From positions 121,054,305-121,118,304 of the forward strand of contig CM056743.1 in assembly GCA_029851415.1 (NCBI GenBank): DNA of 64,000 nucleotides, read 5' to 3'. How positions within the stretch are numbered: the first letter of the stretch is position 1; every line of letters starts with the position of its first letter. Under the pieces are notes generated by a model. It worked only from the letters and a program-made list of their open reading frames with translations. It made no database searches and was not told the origin of the DNA. The DNA comes from Eretmocerus hayati. Taxonomy: Eukaryota; Arthropoda; Insecta; Hymenoptera; Aphelinidae. Below are positions 1 to 11,813 of the stretch, in pieces. A program made the translations under genes and the position numbers.

Positions 1-1889
1 GACAATCCCGTCTGATTACCAATTGGTGGATTTCCGGCGATTCAAGTTTGTTAAATTGTAGTGAGTTTCCTTAATCTTGGAGGACAAATCATTACAATTT
101 GTCAATTGTCGGGAAATAGAAGCCTATCTCAATACTTGTATCAAGTTTGTAGTCGTTATTGTTGAAATGTGGTCGAGTTCGGAGATTGGGATTTTCTAAT
201 GCAAATCTCGTTCGTGCATTCTATTGTACTTTGCATGACAGACATTTTCACAACAAAAGAGTGTCAATGAGGATATAAAATCGTGAAAATGATGAGGCTG
301 TGAATATAGATCTATCTTGGTAATTCATTTTTGATTCATAATGTGATCAAGAGGTTTATTTGGAATGCTTTCTCTGGGCTTATTCAATAATACCACTCCA
401 AATAGCATACCTCTGAAATCTCTGCTTCATGACGGTCAATAGGCTGCGGGTGAATAGTTTCCTCCTAATCCAACCAGGACTTTGTTCCTGTTGTATAAGG
501 AAGTTTCGTACGAATGAATAATTGTCATGTTTCAATAACTGAAGAAGAGAAAGCAGGCCAAACAATCTTATCTGGCTAGAGGATTTGGATAAATTTTTTG
601 GACTAACTGCCAGATAAAAGATACTGTACAAATATTATCTATATTTGAATCTAAATTTGAGTCGAGTTGCAACAATCATTATTATGAGATCACACACAAC
701 ATCCTCGGTATTGATGAAGTTTGGTCACCGCTTTTGTGGTTCTTGAGATCATACGAGATAATCTCAATCAGAGGAAAATTGAAGTCTAATCGAATTCTGA
801 TGAAGATCCATAAAAGAATCCATTTCACGTCTTCCATGAGAGATTCAAAGAATATTCGTATATTGATTATCAATCCACAACGCTCAACACAAAAATTCAG
901 GTTCTCACATGTTTCCAAAAACAAGTGCCGATATTTTGAGCAAAATTCTATGGCTTGACAAAGTGTTCATATCCGGCACTCTTGAATGACTATGTCAGTC
1001 AAATGCGGAATACGGTCTCGGAAAAGCTCAGGATACGTATTTTTGGGATGATAATGAAACGACTAACCACGTCTAAGTGCTCCGGAATATAGCCATGTTC
1101 ATTCAATTATTCAGTTGAGTAGTTTTGGACACTAAATTTGAGAAGAACTGATTTTTAGCTGTAGATTCTCGGGCGGATGCAATCAAATGTCTCCATTCTC
1201 TTAGCACGTAGAGTAGATATTCTATGATTTCGTAATCGGTCAAGTTTTCAGAAAAAATAGTCAGTCTCTGAACCAGTTTGGGTTACCAATTTTGAACATA
1301 ATGAACTTGCGAGAGGTCACCAATTTCACAAGATTAATCCCAAAATGACCCGTCGTGCCATTTATTCCATCAATCATCCTGTCTCAGAGCAGCAGGTTCT
1401 ACTCTAGCGATTCTGTTTGCTTCTAAACTTATCTAGAGCTCTCGCATCATCAAACGTATTTAAATTTTCACGAGAACTCCCGCCGTTCAGGCTCTTGTCA
1501 CTGTCGTGGAACGTATTCATCCGAAGGGGCAATTGACGCAAGTGCTGAAAGATGTAGGGCAGCTAGAGCAGGTGTTGGTGTGCGCGCTGGAAATTGAGGG
1601 GAAAGGGGTGATGAATTGAAGACAGATTAAGACATTGATCGATTCCGATGCCAAGCTCGAAATCACGGCAATGCTATAACCCGGAACCAGCATTGGAGTA
1701 GATCTCGACATTTGATTCATTCGCCAATTCAAAGATATAGTCAACGTGGCGCGCTGCTTGCGAAATCTCGCTCATTTATTCATTTGATATCGAGTTACTA
1801 ATCTCACCTGGTGTTGAAACGATAACTGCGAAAGATTGAGTCCATATAAAGCATGATGTGTGTACAGTAGTCCCTTGAAAGCTTGCATA
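1..1889. other. AT-rich DNA without recognisable gene
   Basis: Only short reading frames (under 85 codons) occur on either strand and none resembles a known protein. I see no tandem repeat or clear inverted repeat. The right end grades into an E-family transposon fragment. Confidence 0.6.
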
Positions 1890-2112
1890 TTTAGCATTCA
1901 AAAACGGACCAACGTGAGATCTCAGTTCTAAATTGATTTTTCTAGAGTACGTACTACTTTGCGCTTTATAAGATGACCGGAACTCTGACATTTGCAACTA
2001 AAATCGATCGCACAGCTGAAAGAGTTGAGCTATACTGTCTTGAGTTTTCAAGACATTCACCTGGTCATCAGATATTTTCAAAAAAGTCAATCGAAGGGTC
2101 TGTGTAATCCCA
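1890..2112. mobile_element. E-family DNA transposon fragment (E3)
   Basis: By eye this stretch aligns with the interior of the E element at 10180-10480: both contain a GGAAC(C/T)CTGACATTTG segment followed about 45 bases later by a GAGCTA(T/C)(A/G)CTG segment and then a GGCCATCAGA/GGTCATCAGA segment. The copy is diverged and truncated. A TTAA foldback MITE lies about 35 bases downstream. Confidence 0.45.
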
Positions 2113-2149
2113 AATGATGAGGACTCCACCAGTAGGGCAATTACCTTAA

Positions 2150-2540
2150 GGCGGTGCGGTCACCGTGCACCATGCACGCTGAAAGTTATTCGCACTTTTG
2201 TCCGATACGCTTGCGATTTGGACTACACGAGGAGAAGACGAATACTTATTATCATCTAACTTGAGTTCGTCTTCTCGTCGTTTAGCTCACATCGCAAGAG
2301 AATTGGAGAAAAGTGCGAATAACTTGAGCCCAGGCACCTCTTAACCTATAATATGGGCACTTTGTAATTCCCACTTTTATCCGATTCTTTTGCGATTTGG
2401 GAAAAACGACGAGAAGACGAACTCTAATTAGATGATAATAAACGCGGGTCTTCTCGTCGTTTCACCCAAATCGCAACAGAATTGGATAAAAGTGCGAATA
2501 ACTTTCAGCGTGCACGGTGCACGGTGATGACCGCATCGCC
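2150..2540. mobile_element. TTAA-flanked foldback MITE, copy 1
   Basis: The element starts GGCGGTGCGGTCACCGTGCA and ends with the reverse complement of nearly the same sequence. Terminal inverted repeats are about 60 bp, run into ATTCGCACTTTT, and are directly flanked by TTAA on both sides (2146-2149 and 2541-2544). Each half contains its own internal hairpin built on the ACGAGAAGAC / GTCTTCTCGT motif, so the whole sequence folds as nested stems. It has no coding capacity. TTAA duplication is typical of piggyBac-type transposases, but these termini do not begin with the usual CCC, so the family is unassigned. A second copy in inverted orientation is at 14036-14416. Confidence 0.85.
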
Positions 2541-2544
2541 TTAA

Positions 2545-3299
2545 GGTCCTGACTGACAACTACGACAAACTTGAACATAGATTTCAACGAAAAAGTACTC
2601 ACCCAAGTCTCAAGTTTATCTTTTTCCTACTTTTGGGTACGAAAAAGTAACGTCTGATGACGAATTTTCAGAATACGTTATTATGATGGTACAAAGAGGC
2701 TTGCGACGAGGCGATCTTGCTTTTACAGTCAGAGAGTGAAGAAGTCAAATAAATGAGATGCTTTGTATTTTAGAATCACAGCACGTTTGTGCTCATCAAA
2801 ACACACATATGGTGGTCTTGTACAATGATGTCCGATGTGTTCGTCTACCCATCAGATCTCAAGCGAGTACCCCCGTAGTATTTCATACAAACGAAGCACG
2901 AAAAAAGACAAGCCACATCACACGAGTTTGTCAATTTTGGACCATCTTTTTGATCATAATTATTGAGGAAGATCTTGTATAGAAAACCTCATAACCGCAT
3001 CAGCGAAGCCGCTAAAAATAGATCGAAAATGGATCTTTTCATAGCAAACATTATTTCAAAGTTACTGAAGGGATACACACACATATGTATTTTTTTCAAT
3101 CCCTTTTCTTTCCACAGACCGATGTAAGTATTTTTAATCTACTCACTGAACTTCCAATTCAGCGATAACAGAATTAGCCAAACCACTGGAGTTACCCGAA
3201 CGAATTTCGATGGAACGTGATAGTAGGACAATGTTCCATCAACGTGGCTCAATCAGGGACCAATAACAGATGTATGGTCGCTGTGAAATTGAGACAGCA
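2545..3299. other. Unannotated AT-rich spacer
   Basis: No gene, RNA or strong repeat seen between the TTAA MITE and the large TA-flanked palindrome. Confidence 0.5.
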
Positions 3300-6029
3300 T
3301 AAGGTAAAAGTACCAATGAAGGGACACCCCTTGATTTAGGTCCCAATCATGGGACACTGCAATAACTGTGCTGGTACGAGAATACAAGCCATTAAAATGC
3401 AAGGGGAAAAATCCTACAATAAAGTTCATCCATCTCTTTTGACGATTGAATGAGTGTAAAGATGATTACTTACTCAGTAATTCTGAAAAAAATTGAAAAT
3501 AAAGAGGTCTCTGTACGGCCAATTTTTGGTCTCTTTGGTTTCACAACCGCTTTGAAAAGTCACTTCACAGAGAGACCAATATTTATCATACAAGGCTGTG
3601 AAAAGACGTTTCTCTTAATTATGATAGGTAATTGCTCAAAGTTTGCGAAAACCTACAATTAAACATCAATACATCAAGTTTGGTCATTATCACAAGCATG
3701 TTGCTTCATCGGTCGACTTTTTTCACGCGTGTCCCGATAAAGGGACAGGGAATTTTCGGTGTCCCTAATTAGGTGCTTGTTTTTTTGGACATGGCCCTAT
3801 GGAGGGACGTCGATCTCAAGACTCACTGTAGTGCAGTTTTCAGCGAGTAAAAGGCCGCCTATCTTCCTTGTGACTTTTGGCCGATGTTTCTCAAGAAAAC
3901 AGAACATTGCCGTCTCAACTGTTCCCATCAGATATGGCACCCGGAGTGATTTTACCCAGATTCTAACACTAAATTGAGTGGAAAAAAAGTTTCTTAGGTC
4001 CCAAGATCAACCCTACTTTGTACGGCACCCTAAGAGCCCTCCGAAGAACACTAAAAGTCGATGTTCCCACAATTAAATTGCATTCTAACGCATCTCGATG
4101 AATCGTTTTGAATTTTTTTTTTGTATATCCTTGAACCTATGCTAAATAATAGAGAAATATTTCCGTATACACAACTATTGATTTTGACCCCTAAAAAAAT
4201 TCCAGAGAATCAAGAATTGGTTTTTGACACAGCGATCTATGATTCAACCGGGATTTGACGATTTCATCGTGTTCATCCGCCCGTTTTACATCAAAATAAC
4301 TCTGAAATATACTTTTGGTGGCGGGAAGTGGTTAAAAATGCATGAAACTGTTTCCGAAGCAAATTCCGACTCACTAATTAGCGTCTCCTACGAGTACGCG
4401 TTCTTCTGCATCTTTTAAAGTATCTTGGATCGATAGTTGATGTAATTTTCTCCAAATTGGCAACTAGGGAAAGCCGGTCTGATGCAGTTAAATCCGAGAC
4501 CTAGCTGGTTGAATGAAAGAGGAAATCCAAGGAACCAAGTCCGGGAATCCATGGCCGCTCCATTGACCGCCATAAATGAAAATTTTCATTTGAAGTGTTC
4601 CAAAGATGTAAACATGTGTTCTTTGTGAATTCCCCGACGTAGAAACCAAATGCGTGGTGCGTTTTTACTCAAACCTCCAAGTTTTTCAGTGGGCTCAAAA
4701 AACTGAACCGAGATTGGAGGGTCATTTTCAGCCGTTTTACACACACCTGAGATGCATGGAGTGTATAGGCAGGTTTGAATCGCGTGTGTATTGAATTGAA
4801 CTATGCTTTTTCACGCGTTTTGACCAGCTTTTCGGCAAAATGATGCCAATAATATCGATGCTCGAGGACGAGATGAGTGCGAGGCATTGACTATTTGGGA
4901 CAGTTTCTTCGAGATAAGATTAGAGAACGAGATCTAGTTCCTTCAGTACGAGCTCACTTTTATCTCATCCGAGAGTTTCGAAACCGTCGGCATCGTTTGC
5001 AACTGATCAAAACACGTGAAAAAGCATGGTTTAATTTGATACACACACGATACAAATCTGCGTATACTCTCAAAATGCATCTCATCAAGTGAGTGTAAAA
5101 AAGCTGAAAATGACCTTCCACTCTCGGTTCAGTTTCTTGAGCCTCATGAAAAGCCTGAAAGTCGGGGTCAAAACTAACCACGGATTCGGTCTCTACGTCG
5201 GAAAATTTGCAAAAAACACTTGTTCACATCTTTGAAACACTCCGACTGAGGATACGCATTTTTGATGGACTTAATTGAAGGAGCGGTGGGTTCACAGATG
5301 TGGTACCCTGGATTTATTCATTTTTCGGATCAGCTAGATCTCTGGTCCTACTGCGTCCATTCGACTTTCTCAAGTGATCATTCCAAAGGAAATTACATCA
5401 GTTGTCAATTAAAAATACTTTCACAGGCGTAGAAGAACGCGCATGCGCAGAAGTTCGCCAATTAGTGAGTCAGAATTTGCCTTAAAAATGGTTTTTTGCG
5501 TTCTCAGCCACTTTCCACCACCAGATTGATATAATTTTAAAAGATTTTCTATGCAAAAGGGCCCGATTGATACGATAAAGTTGTTAAATCCCGTTTAGAT
5601 TGATAATTGTGTCAAAAACTTTTTTCAATTTTTGTGGAATTTTTTTTAGAGACCTGAACTAGAAGTTGCGGTTACGGAAACATTTCTTTTCGTCATTTGG
5701 TATAATTTCAAGGATTCACAAAGAAAATTCGAAACTCTTCATCGCAATGCGATAGAATGCAATTCAATTGATGCAACATCGATTTCAGCGTTTTAAAGGG
5801 TTTCTAGCTGCCGTACAAAATAGGAGCGACCTTGGGTTCTAAGGAATTTCTCCCTCACTCACTTAGGTGTTACAAAGTCGGGAACTCCGTGCGCCACATC
5901 TGGCAAAGGCCGATTCACCGTGCTTGTCCCTTCACTATCCTTCATGAGTCAAAAGTATACCTAATCCACATAAGGTTAACAGAATGGAGAAACACAGCCT
6001 ACTATGCTGATGTTATGTGCGCAAAGAAT

Positions 6030-6140
6030 CGTGGCCCACCACTCGGACACGGGTGTCCCACCATACGGACAAAGTTGGTCCACCACTGGGACTCGGGTGT
6101 TCTATTATACAGGCATAGCTCAAACAGGTGGCCCACCATT
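6030..6140. repeat. Imperfect ~46 bp tandem repeat
   Basis: Two and a half diverged units share CCCACCA(C/T) followed by GG(G)AC and CGGGTGT. It is located in the right arm of the 3.2 kb palindrome, just before the 123 bp foldback. Confidence 0.5.
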
Positions 6141-6141
6141 G

Positions 6142-6264
6142 CACTCTAAATCTGTTAGAGGCGAAAGCGCCTCTAACGGAGGCTCTTAGAGGCGTTTTTT
6201 CCTCTACCATGAAGGCAAAAACGCCTCCAATAGAGGCGCGTTCGCCTCCAAGAGATTTAGAGTG
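6142..6264. mobile_element. 123 bp multi-hairpin foldback element (GAGGCG type)
   Basis: The ends are CACTCTAAATCT and AGATTTAGAGTG, perfect inverted repeats. Inside are three further stems: GTTAGAGGCG/CGCCTCTAAC with a 4-base loop (6154-6177), GAGGCGTTTTT/AAAAACGCCTC, and GAGGCG/CGCCTC around CGTT. It is non-coding and sits in the arm of the 3.2 kb palindrome. Confidence 0.7.
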
Positions 6265-6468
6265 TGGGACATTACCACGCCCCAGTAATTGATTTATTAT
6301 ATTTTTTCTATTGCATTGAAGCCCATGAAAAAAATTGAGCTTGTTCTACAGACAGTTATCTATCCAATGATTCACTAGGAAACGATATAACTACTCTGTG
6401 AGAGACAGAATTCCAATGTAACCACGATACCTATGAAAAAGTGTCCCTTCATTGGTACGTTTACCTTA

Positions 6469-7559
6469 CTCGTTTAATGATTGAAAATTCAACCAGGTGG
6501 TTGACAATTGTTTCTCTCATAGTACAGAATACTCAATCAGTTGGAGAAAATCAGAATTTTTCCGAAACATTTTCTACAAAACCGTCATGGGATATGTTTT
6601 CGGTTGTGCCACATCGACCCCTATCGATCTCATTTCAAAAAGAAATTCATCCCGATTCCAGCCTTTTCCGCAGTAAAGCTCTATTGGGCGAATCCTCGTC
6701 CAAAGGCAAGCAGCACCGATAGGACCTCAAATCTCGAATATCAGTGCTCGTGCAAGCGCGCGCAAATTGATGAGAGGTTTATACAGTGCTCGTGAGCGCC
6801 ACTCCACGAGTCTGTAGCTCTTCATCCGATCGGTCTTGATGGAAACAAGCCGCCGAGCGATTCGCAGAAGGAAGAAAACAAATCGCCTGAAGTCTCAGGT
6901 ATATATAAGACATGAACCCAGGTTTAAGTTCTGCCGGAAATATGATGGAGGTATGAAGGAGTAGAAGGATATTGCAGCTGACAAAAGAAAGAAGAAACGC
7001 AAGTCTCAAACAAATTCGGCTTTCAGGCGACGATGAAACGCAACCCTCGTTGTCTTATACGTACTTTCAGGGGCGCGTATTTGCACGGGTTTGCGGGGTA
7101 CATCCACCCTTTGCTCTATTTTGCCTAACAAGACTCAGCGTGACGCTCGCTAGAGCTTGCTCGTCTTATGGTAGCGCGCGCTGTGCGGCATATAATTGCC
7201 ATCAGCGACGACAAGAGCGCCCGAATTGAGAAAGCAAACGCAGGAGCCATTGTGTGCCAGCATCTTTTTTCTCCTTCGTATACATATCTCACAGGAAGGT
7301 ACCATCTCATATACTCTTACCGGTATTATAGAAACTCGGGCTCGTTTTGATGCTGGCGGTGTGGATTTGCCTGCTCTCCAGACAGTGAGTCTCTTTTTTT
7401 ACTATGCGCGTCTCGAATTTCTTTGTGGATGGTGGAATTTCTGAAAAGCCGAGTGCTTCCCTGTGTTGGAATGCGAAACGCAACGACCCTGATGAGGGTG
7501 ATTTTGCGAATTTAAGAGAGCCGTGCTTTTTCTTGGATTTTCTTGTCGTAGACTGAGTG
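6469..7559. other. No gene recognised; CpG-containing segment 6770-7260
   Basis: Short overlapping frames on both strands do not resemble proteins. Between about 6770 and 7260 the sequence is less AT-rich and CpG-containing, unlike the transposon relics on either side. Confidence 0.45.
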
Positions 7560-9312
7560 ATGCAATTTCTGGTTGTTCGAAATTCCGACGAATGTCCAAG
7601 TCAGTTCGGCCAGCTTACCGGTTTGCGATTAATGCGTACATCAGAATTCGTCACGAATACCAATATGGCGATCACGGGCACCTTGTACTTATGGAATTCT
7701 GGGGTCACGTTCATCAGTGCATTAAAAGGTGCTCAAAACCATGAAAAGCCATTTAGAAATTATTTAATTCATTCAAAGATTGTTGTGAATAGAGATATTT
7801 CACCAGGGTATAAAAAGTAAGTAAGTGTACCTAACATGCCCCCCCCTTTGAACCGTTTTGCCAATAGTTTTGCGGCCCACTGCAATATTTTTTCAACGTA
7901 CTTTATTGCATTTTGAAGCATGTTTTAAGACCTTCGAGACGAGCCAAAGCGAGTTCAATTTCAAAAAACTAGAGCCGATAAGCTATTACGATTTCCTTGA
8001 TTAGTCAAATTTGGGAGTTTGCGAAAAACATGCTCCCATTACGCCATTTTCTCAACAACTATGGTCTACCTCAACATTTTTCGATGTACTTCAGCTCATA
8101 TTAAAGCTTGTTTCAGGACCTTAAAAATGCATTGAGATACGGCTGATTTCGATCAACGGGAGTCAGGCTGTCTCAATTATCCCAAAGAGACCTGTGTAAA
8201 TCGGCGATAAAATATATGAAATCATATCGTCACGCGACCACATTTAGAGCTTTTTTGCCGGTTCTAAACACCATTTTCAACCTATTTTGACGCGATAAAC
8301 ACTTTTTCAGTGGGAAAAGGAGTCGCACTGCACTCTCTTTCGAGATAACCACATGGAGGCATGTTGGGTACACACCAATTTTGGCCTCCATTTTCGTAAA
8401 TAATCTCCGTATTTTGCTCATAAAATCGCTCTCAATCCAAGTTTTGCGATTCTCGAAAGCTGAGCTTGAAGGTCTTGAAAAACGAGATTGAATGCGCTCA
8501 AGTACGTCAAGATTGGTGGAACCAAACATTTTTGGCACTGGTTTTACTAAACGCAATTTGTTTGGCGACTTTTCAAGTGAGCAAACAAGAAAAATGCATA
8601 AACTCACTTCATATTTTCTAGTAAACGCAGAAACCATCTGGGGTTGATCTAAATCATTCATGTTTTCATATTTTAACATAACAAAACGTAAAAAGAAATT
8701 GCACGATGATCAACGGGTGCTCAGTTCCGAAATCGGCGTATAGGGGTGGGTTGCGTCGGATACACTCATACGTTAGTACAATATGTCTCTAAATTCCTTA
8801 TGAAGTGATATACAGAATCGAAATTGAGCTTGACAGGAACATTCTATAACTTTTGCATGGCGAGCTTAACGGGCGTAATTCCTGGCTAGTACTTGAAACG
8901 AGGTCATGGCAACTTTAGAATCCAGGAAACTTAATAAATCCAATCTTTCTGATAAGCTCATCACTTTTTTGTCTCGTTTCTTGATCAACGAAACCCTCTT
9001 TCTGGACGAGACCGTGACTTTGATATCTAGTTCAGTTTTTATTCCATCCTTTGGATTGATTCCCAAAACGAATAACAATGGTCACGGTCTGAAGGTATGT
9101 ACGCTCGATTAAATTTTTGAAGTCGTTTTGGAATGGTCTATTTGAGTGGCGATTCTATTAGAAAACATTGTTTCAAGGTCTGAGTTATTTTGATGATCCT
9201 GATTGGAGCCGCAAAGACGGGGGTTGGAACCCCGCGAGTACGGAGGAATGCTGCATTTGAGGAAACCGCGAATATTGAACTTCGCGAATACGGGGACCGC
9301 GAATACATGGGC
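7560..9312 (+). mobile_element. G-family (pogo/Tigger-like end) element, interrupted copy G1
   Basis: 7700-7820 and 8772-9312 align in direct order with 17150-17690. Shared segments include GTGAATAGAGATAT / GTGAATAGGGATAT and TTGAAACGAGGTCATG / TTGATACGAGGTTATG, and the 3' part carries repeated CCGCGAATACGG and CCCCGCGAGTACGGAGGAAT words. The interval 7821-8771, absent from the second copy, is an inserted A-family element. CCTCCGTATTCGCGG-type ends resemble pogo/Tigger termini. No intact transposase is seen and the left boundary is uncertain. Confidence 0.6.
7821..8771. mobile_element. A-family DNA element (GTAAGTGTAC ends)
   Basis: The left end GTAAGTGTACCTAACATGCC and the right end (reverse complement GTATGAGTGTATCCGACGCA) are diverged inverted repeats. 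Relatives are at 11286-11813 (B) and 13545-14750 (C). The internal word GGCATGTTGGGTACA recurs in C. A 149-codon minus-strand frame (8230-8679) matches a shorter frame in C but has no recognisable domain. The element interrupts G1. Confidence 0.65.
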
Positions 9313-9989
9313 TACCTGTATGTAAAATGCAGTAGATGTACAAATCTGAAGGTATGCTGTTGATTTGTCTGAAAAAATAGTCATCGTTACCTATGCATGT
9401 TCAACTATCAGTGCTAAGAAGAGAAAATGAGGAATTCTAACTAGATGTTGATCATTCAACTTTGTGATTTTGACATGGTACTTAATGTCGGCTCGGTGGG
9501 ATTTTGCAGGGATCATTGTCATCTTCCTTCGAAACTATATGTTTGCCAGTGCGTATGAATTGCACGTTCTCAAACTCAAAATGATTATGTTTAACTTACA
9601 AACTAGTTGGAAACTGGATCCGACAGTTTGGTGGTTTGAATACTAATGTTCGGGTGTATCAAGTCAGGAGAGAGTACTGAGCAAGCTATTAGCATGGAAG
9701 AAAGTCTTAACTAAGCTTTACAACTACTTCATTTGTTACGAATTCACTATAAATCTCAGCTTGGTTTTCACGAAGGAAAACTGTTTCCGCACGAGACGCG
9801 TATATAGTTTCATGCGTTTGTTTCTACGTATGGCCGTATACAATTATTTTGAAACTTCGATCGCTTCAATAAGCTGCCAGAAATTGGAAATTCATTGGAT
9901 GGGCGATGAGCATCGGATTCATCTTATTTAATGATTTCAGAAATACGCAGGAAAATCAACACCTCTTGGAAATTCCATGTAAGCTAACC
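9313..9989. other. Unannotated AT-rich spacer
   Basis: No gene, RNA or strong repeat recognised. Confidence 0.5.
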
Positions 9990-11285
9990 AGGAAGGGTCC
10001 AGAGAGTGCGGGCCTCGGATTCGGCTGAAACTTTGTAAACAAACATCTTTTAGTGCCATAAAATGATACTCTATGCCACAGAGTCTCGCGCTCGAGCATT
10101 TTCGAGCTATAGTTTATGACCTATGCATTACAATATATCTACATATATGAGTAGTTCCGTGGAAACTTTGATATTTGAGGGTCGAAAATGTGTCAACCTC
10201 AAATCTCACTTCCGATGGTTCTAAGATGGATTTTCCGACTTTTTGAAACATATATGTCATAAATCAACTCGCGCACAAATAAAAAAATTTTCATTCGTGG
10301 GTACCATAAGTATAACAAGGATAACGCGGTAGCGGGCACGGAACGTGACATCTTGAGGTAGGGCACACGGAACCTGACATTTGGCACTAGAATTGATCTC
10401 ACGGCCAAACGGTTTGAGCTACGGTCTTGCGGGTTTGGGATTTCCATTTGGCCATCAGACCTTTGAGAAAAACTGACTAGGGCCTCCGTAATCTCGCGTC
10501 TAAGGGTCGCACTAGTACCACACGGAACTGACCAAAAAACTGAACAAGACCAGATTTTCGCGGGAAAAGCTCCGCAAAGTATAATATCAATTTTTTTCGA
10601 TATTCCAAGGCATAAATAAGTTGCACTCGACGATTTCCTTTGAGAATAAATTGGTACGAGAAGGTCTGGAATTAGGCAAATACACTTTTATCGGGGAAAA
10701 CTGAGCGAGTAAAATTTTAAGTAAAATTGCGCTACAAAATGTACGTACTCGTCATGCACACAACAGAGGGTCTTTGGGCTTCTGGAGCAGTGGCATTTGG
10801 TACTTGATAGCATTATATTTCATGTATCTGCCCGCCCGAGTCTCAAACGAGCCCCACCACGACGCTTCACACTCACAAAGGTCGAAATAATGGAAAACCA
10901 CAGGGCTCGGAACTGACATTTTCACCCTTTTTATGATAATAATTCTCTTGAGTAACCCTGGATCGAAAAACTAATGATTGCACCAAAAAGAGCACCAAGA
11001 ATACATCGAAAATGACCTCTAAGGTTTGTTTGTCAAGCGTTTTTAGGGTTCGTATAAGCAGGCACACATTATTCCAAAGTTTCCACGACACTACTCATCT
11101 ATGTCATTTTTTTGACATGGGCCTATATGGGTAATGCTAATGTCATGGATTGCAGCGCGAAAACGCTTGAGCGTTAGACTCTGATGCGGCTTAGGGTATC
11201 ATCTTTTGGCACTAAAAGAGGACTATTTCCAGAGTTTCAGCCAAATCTGTGTGGTCACGTGACCCGCACTCCCTGCTCCTTCCTT
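9990..11285. mobile_element. E-family element with ~180 bp inverted arms (E1)
   Basis: 9990-10175 is inverted relative to 11090-11285. Matching landmarks are GAGTGCGGG, GGCTGAAACT, TCTTTTAGTGCCA, and GAGTAGT(T/G)(C/T)CGTGGAAACTTTG. The interior of about 900 bp has no coding capacity. Related sequences occur at 1890-2112, 42765-45065 (split) and about 57035-57085. The right end directly abuts element B. Confidence 0.7.
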
Positions 11286-11813
11286 GTAAGTGTACCCAAC
11301 ATGCTCTCAGGTGCCGATCTCAGGAATGCGGTTACTCTTGGACGGACCCGAACCATTTTCGCGTTTTTCAGCACAATAAAAGTGAGCTTTTGCATTTTTA
11401 AAGCTTGCACTAATACCTAAGAAATCGCCTTCCGTAAAACCAGTGTTAAAAATATTCAAGTCGACCAATTTCAACGTGCCTCTCGACGTGCCTTAGGGCA
11501 TTCGATTTGTTGTCCCCATGTCTCCAAGACCCCTTTCTTTCAAAGTTGCAAGGCTCGGATCTAAAGCCATTTCATGAAATAACTACAAAGATAAATCGCA
11601 GAAATGGGGTGTACTCAACATGCCCCCGTTCCTCTTCCTTGAATTTCCTATCACTTCGCTGATGGGGATTCATGCTCAAGTTCCAAAAGAATTCGAGAAG
11701 ATGCAAAAGATTTTCTCAAGTGAGCTAAGGCACGATGGGACCTATTAAAGTACATGACAAATATATTGGTAAAATTGTTCAGGAGAGGGGGGGGGCATCT
11801 TGAGTACACTTAC
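11286..11813. mobile_element. B element (same end type as A and C)
   Basis: The left end GTAAGTGTACCCAACATGC and the right end (reverse complement GTAAGTGTACTCAAGATGCC) are inverted repeats of about 20 bp. A third copy of the motif, GTGTACTCAACATGCCCCC, lies inside at about 11610. It is non-coding. Confidence 0.65.

Larger units (their letters stand above)
3302..6466. mobile_element. 3.2 kb palindromic (foldback) DNA element
   Basis: The ends AGGTAAAAGTACCAATGAAG (left) and the reverse complement AGGTAAACGTACCAATGAAG (right) are inverted repeats of about 26 bp. Both are flanked by TA (3300-3301, 6467-6468), the duplication expected for Tc1/mariner-like elements. The similarity continues inward: 3900-4900 aligns with the reverse complement of about 4920-5930, for example TTTGTACGGCA at 4018 against 5817, and TTTTTGACACA at 4212 against its complement near 5617. 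Divergence of the arms looks like roughly 20-30%. No transposase reading frame is visible. A 123 bp foldback (6142-6264) and an imperfect repeat unit (6030-6140) sit in the right arm. Confidence 0.75.

Noticed and set aside
8230..8679. 149-codon minus-strand frame in element A, partly conserved in C
   Set aside because: Conservation follows the repeat itself; no transposase signature, and the frame breaks in C.
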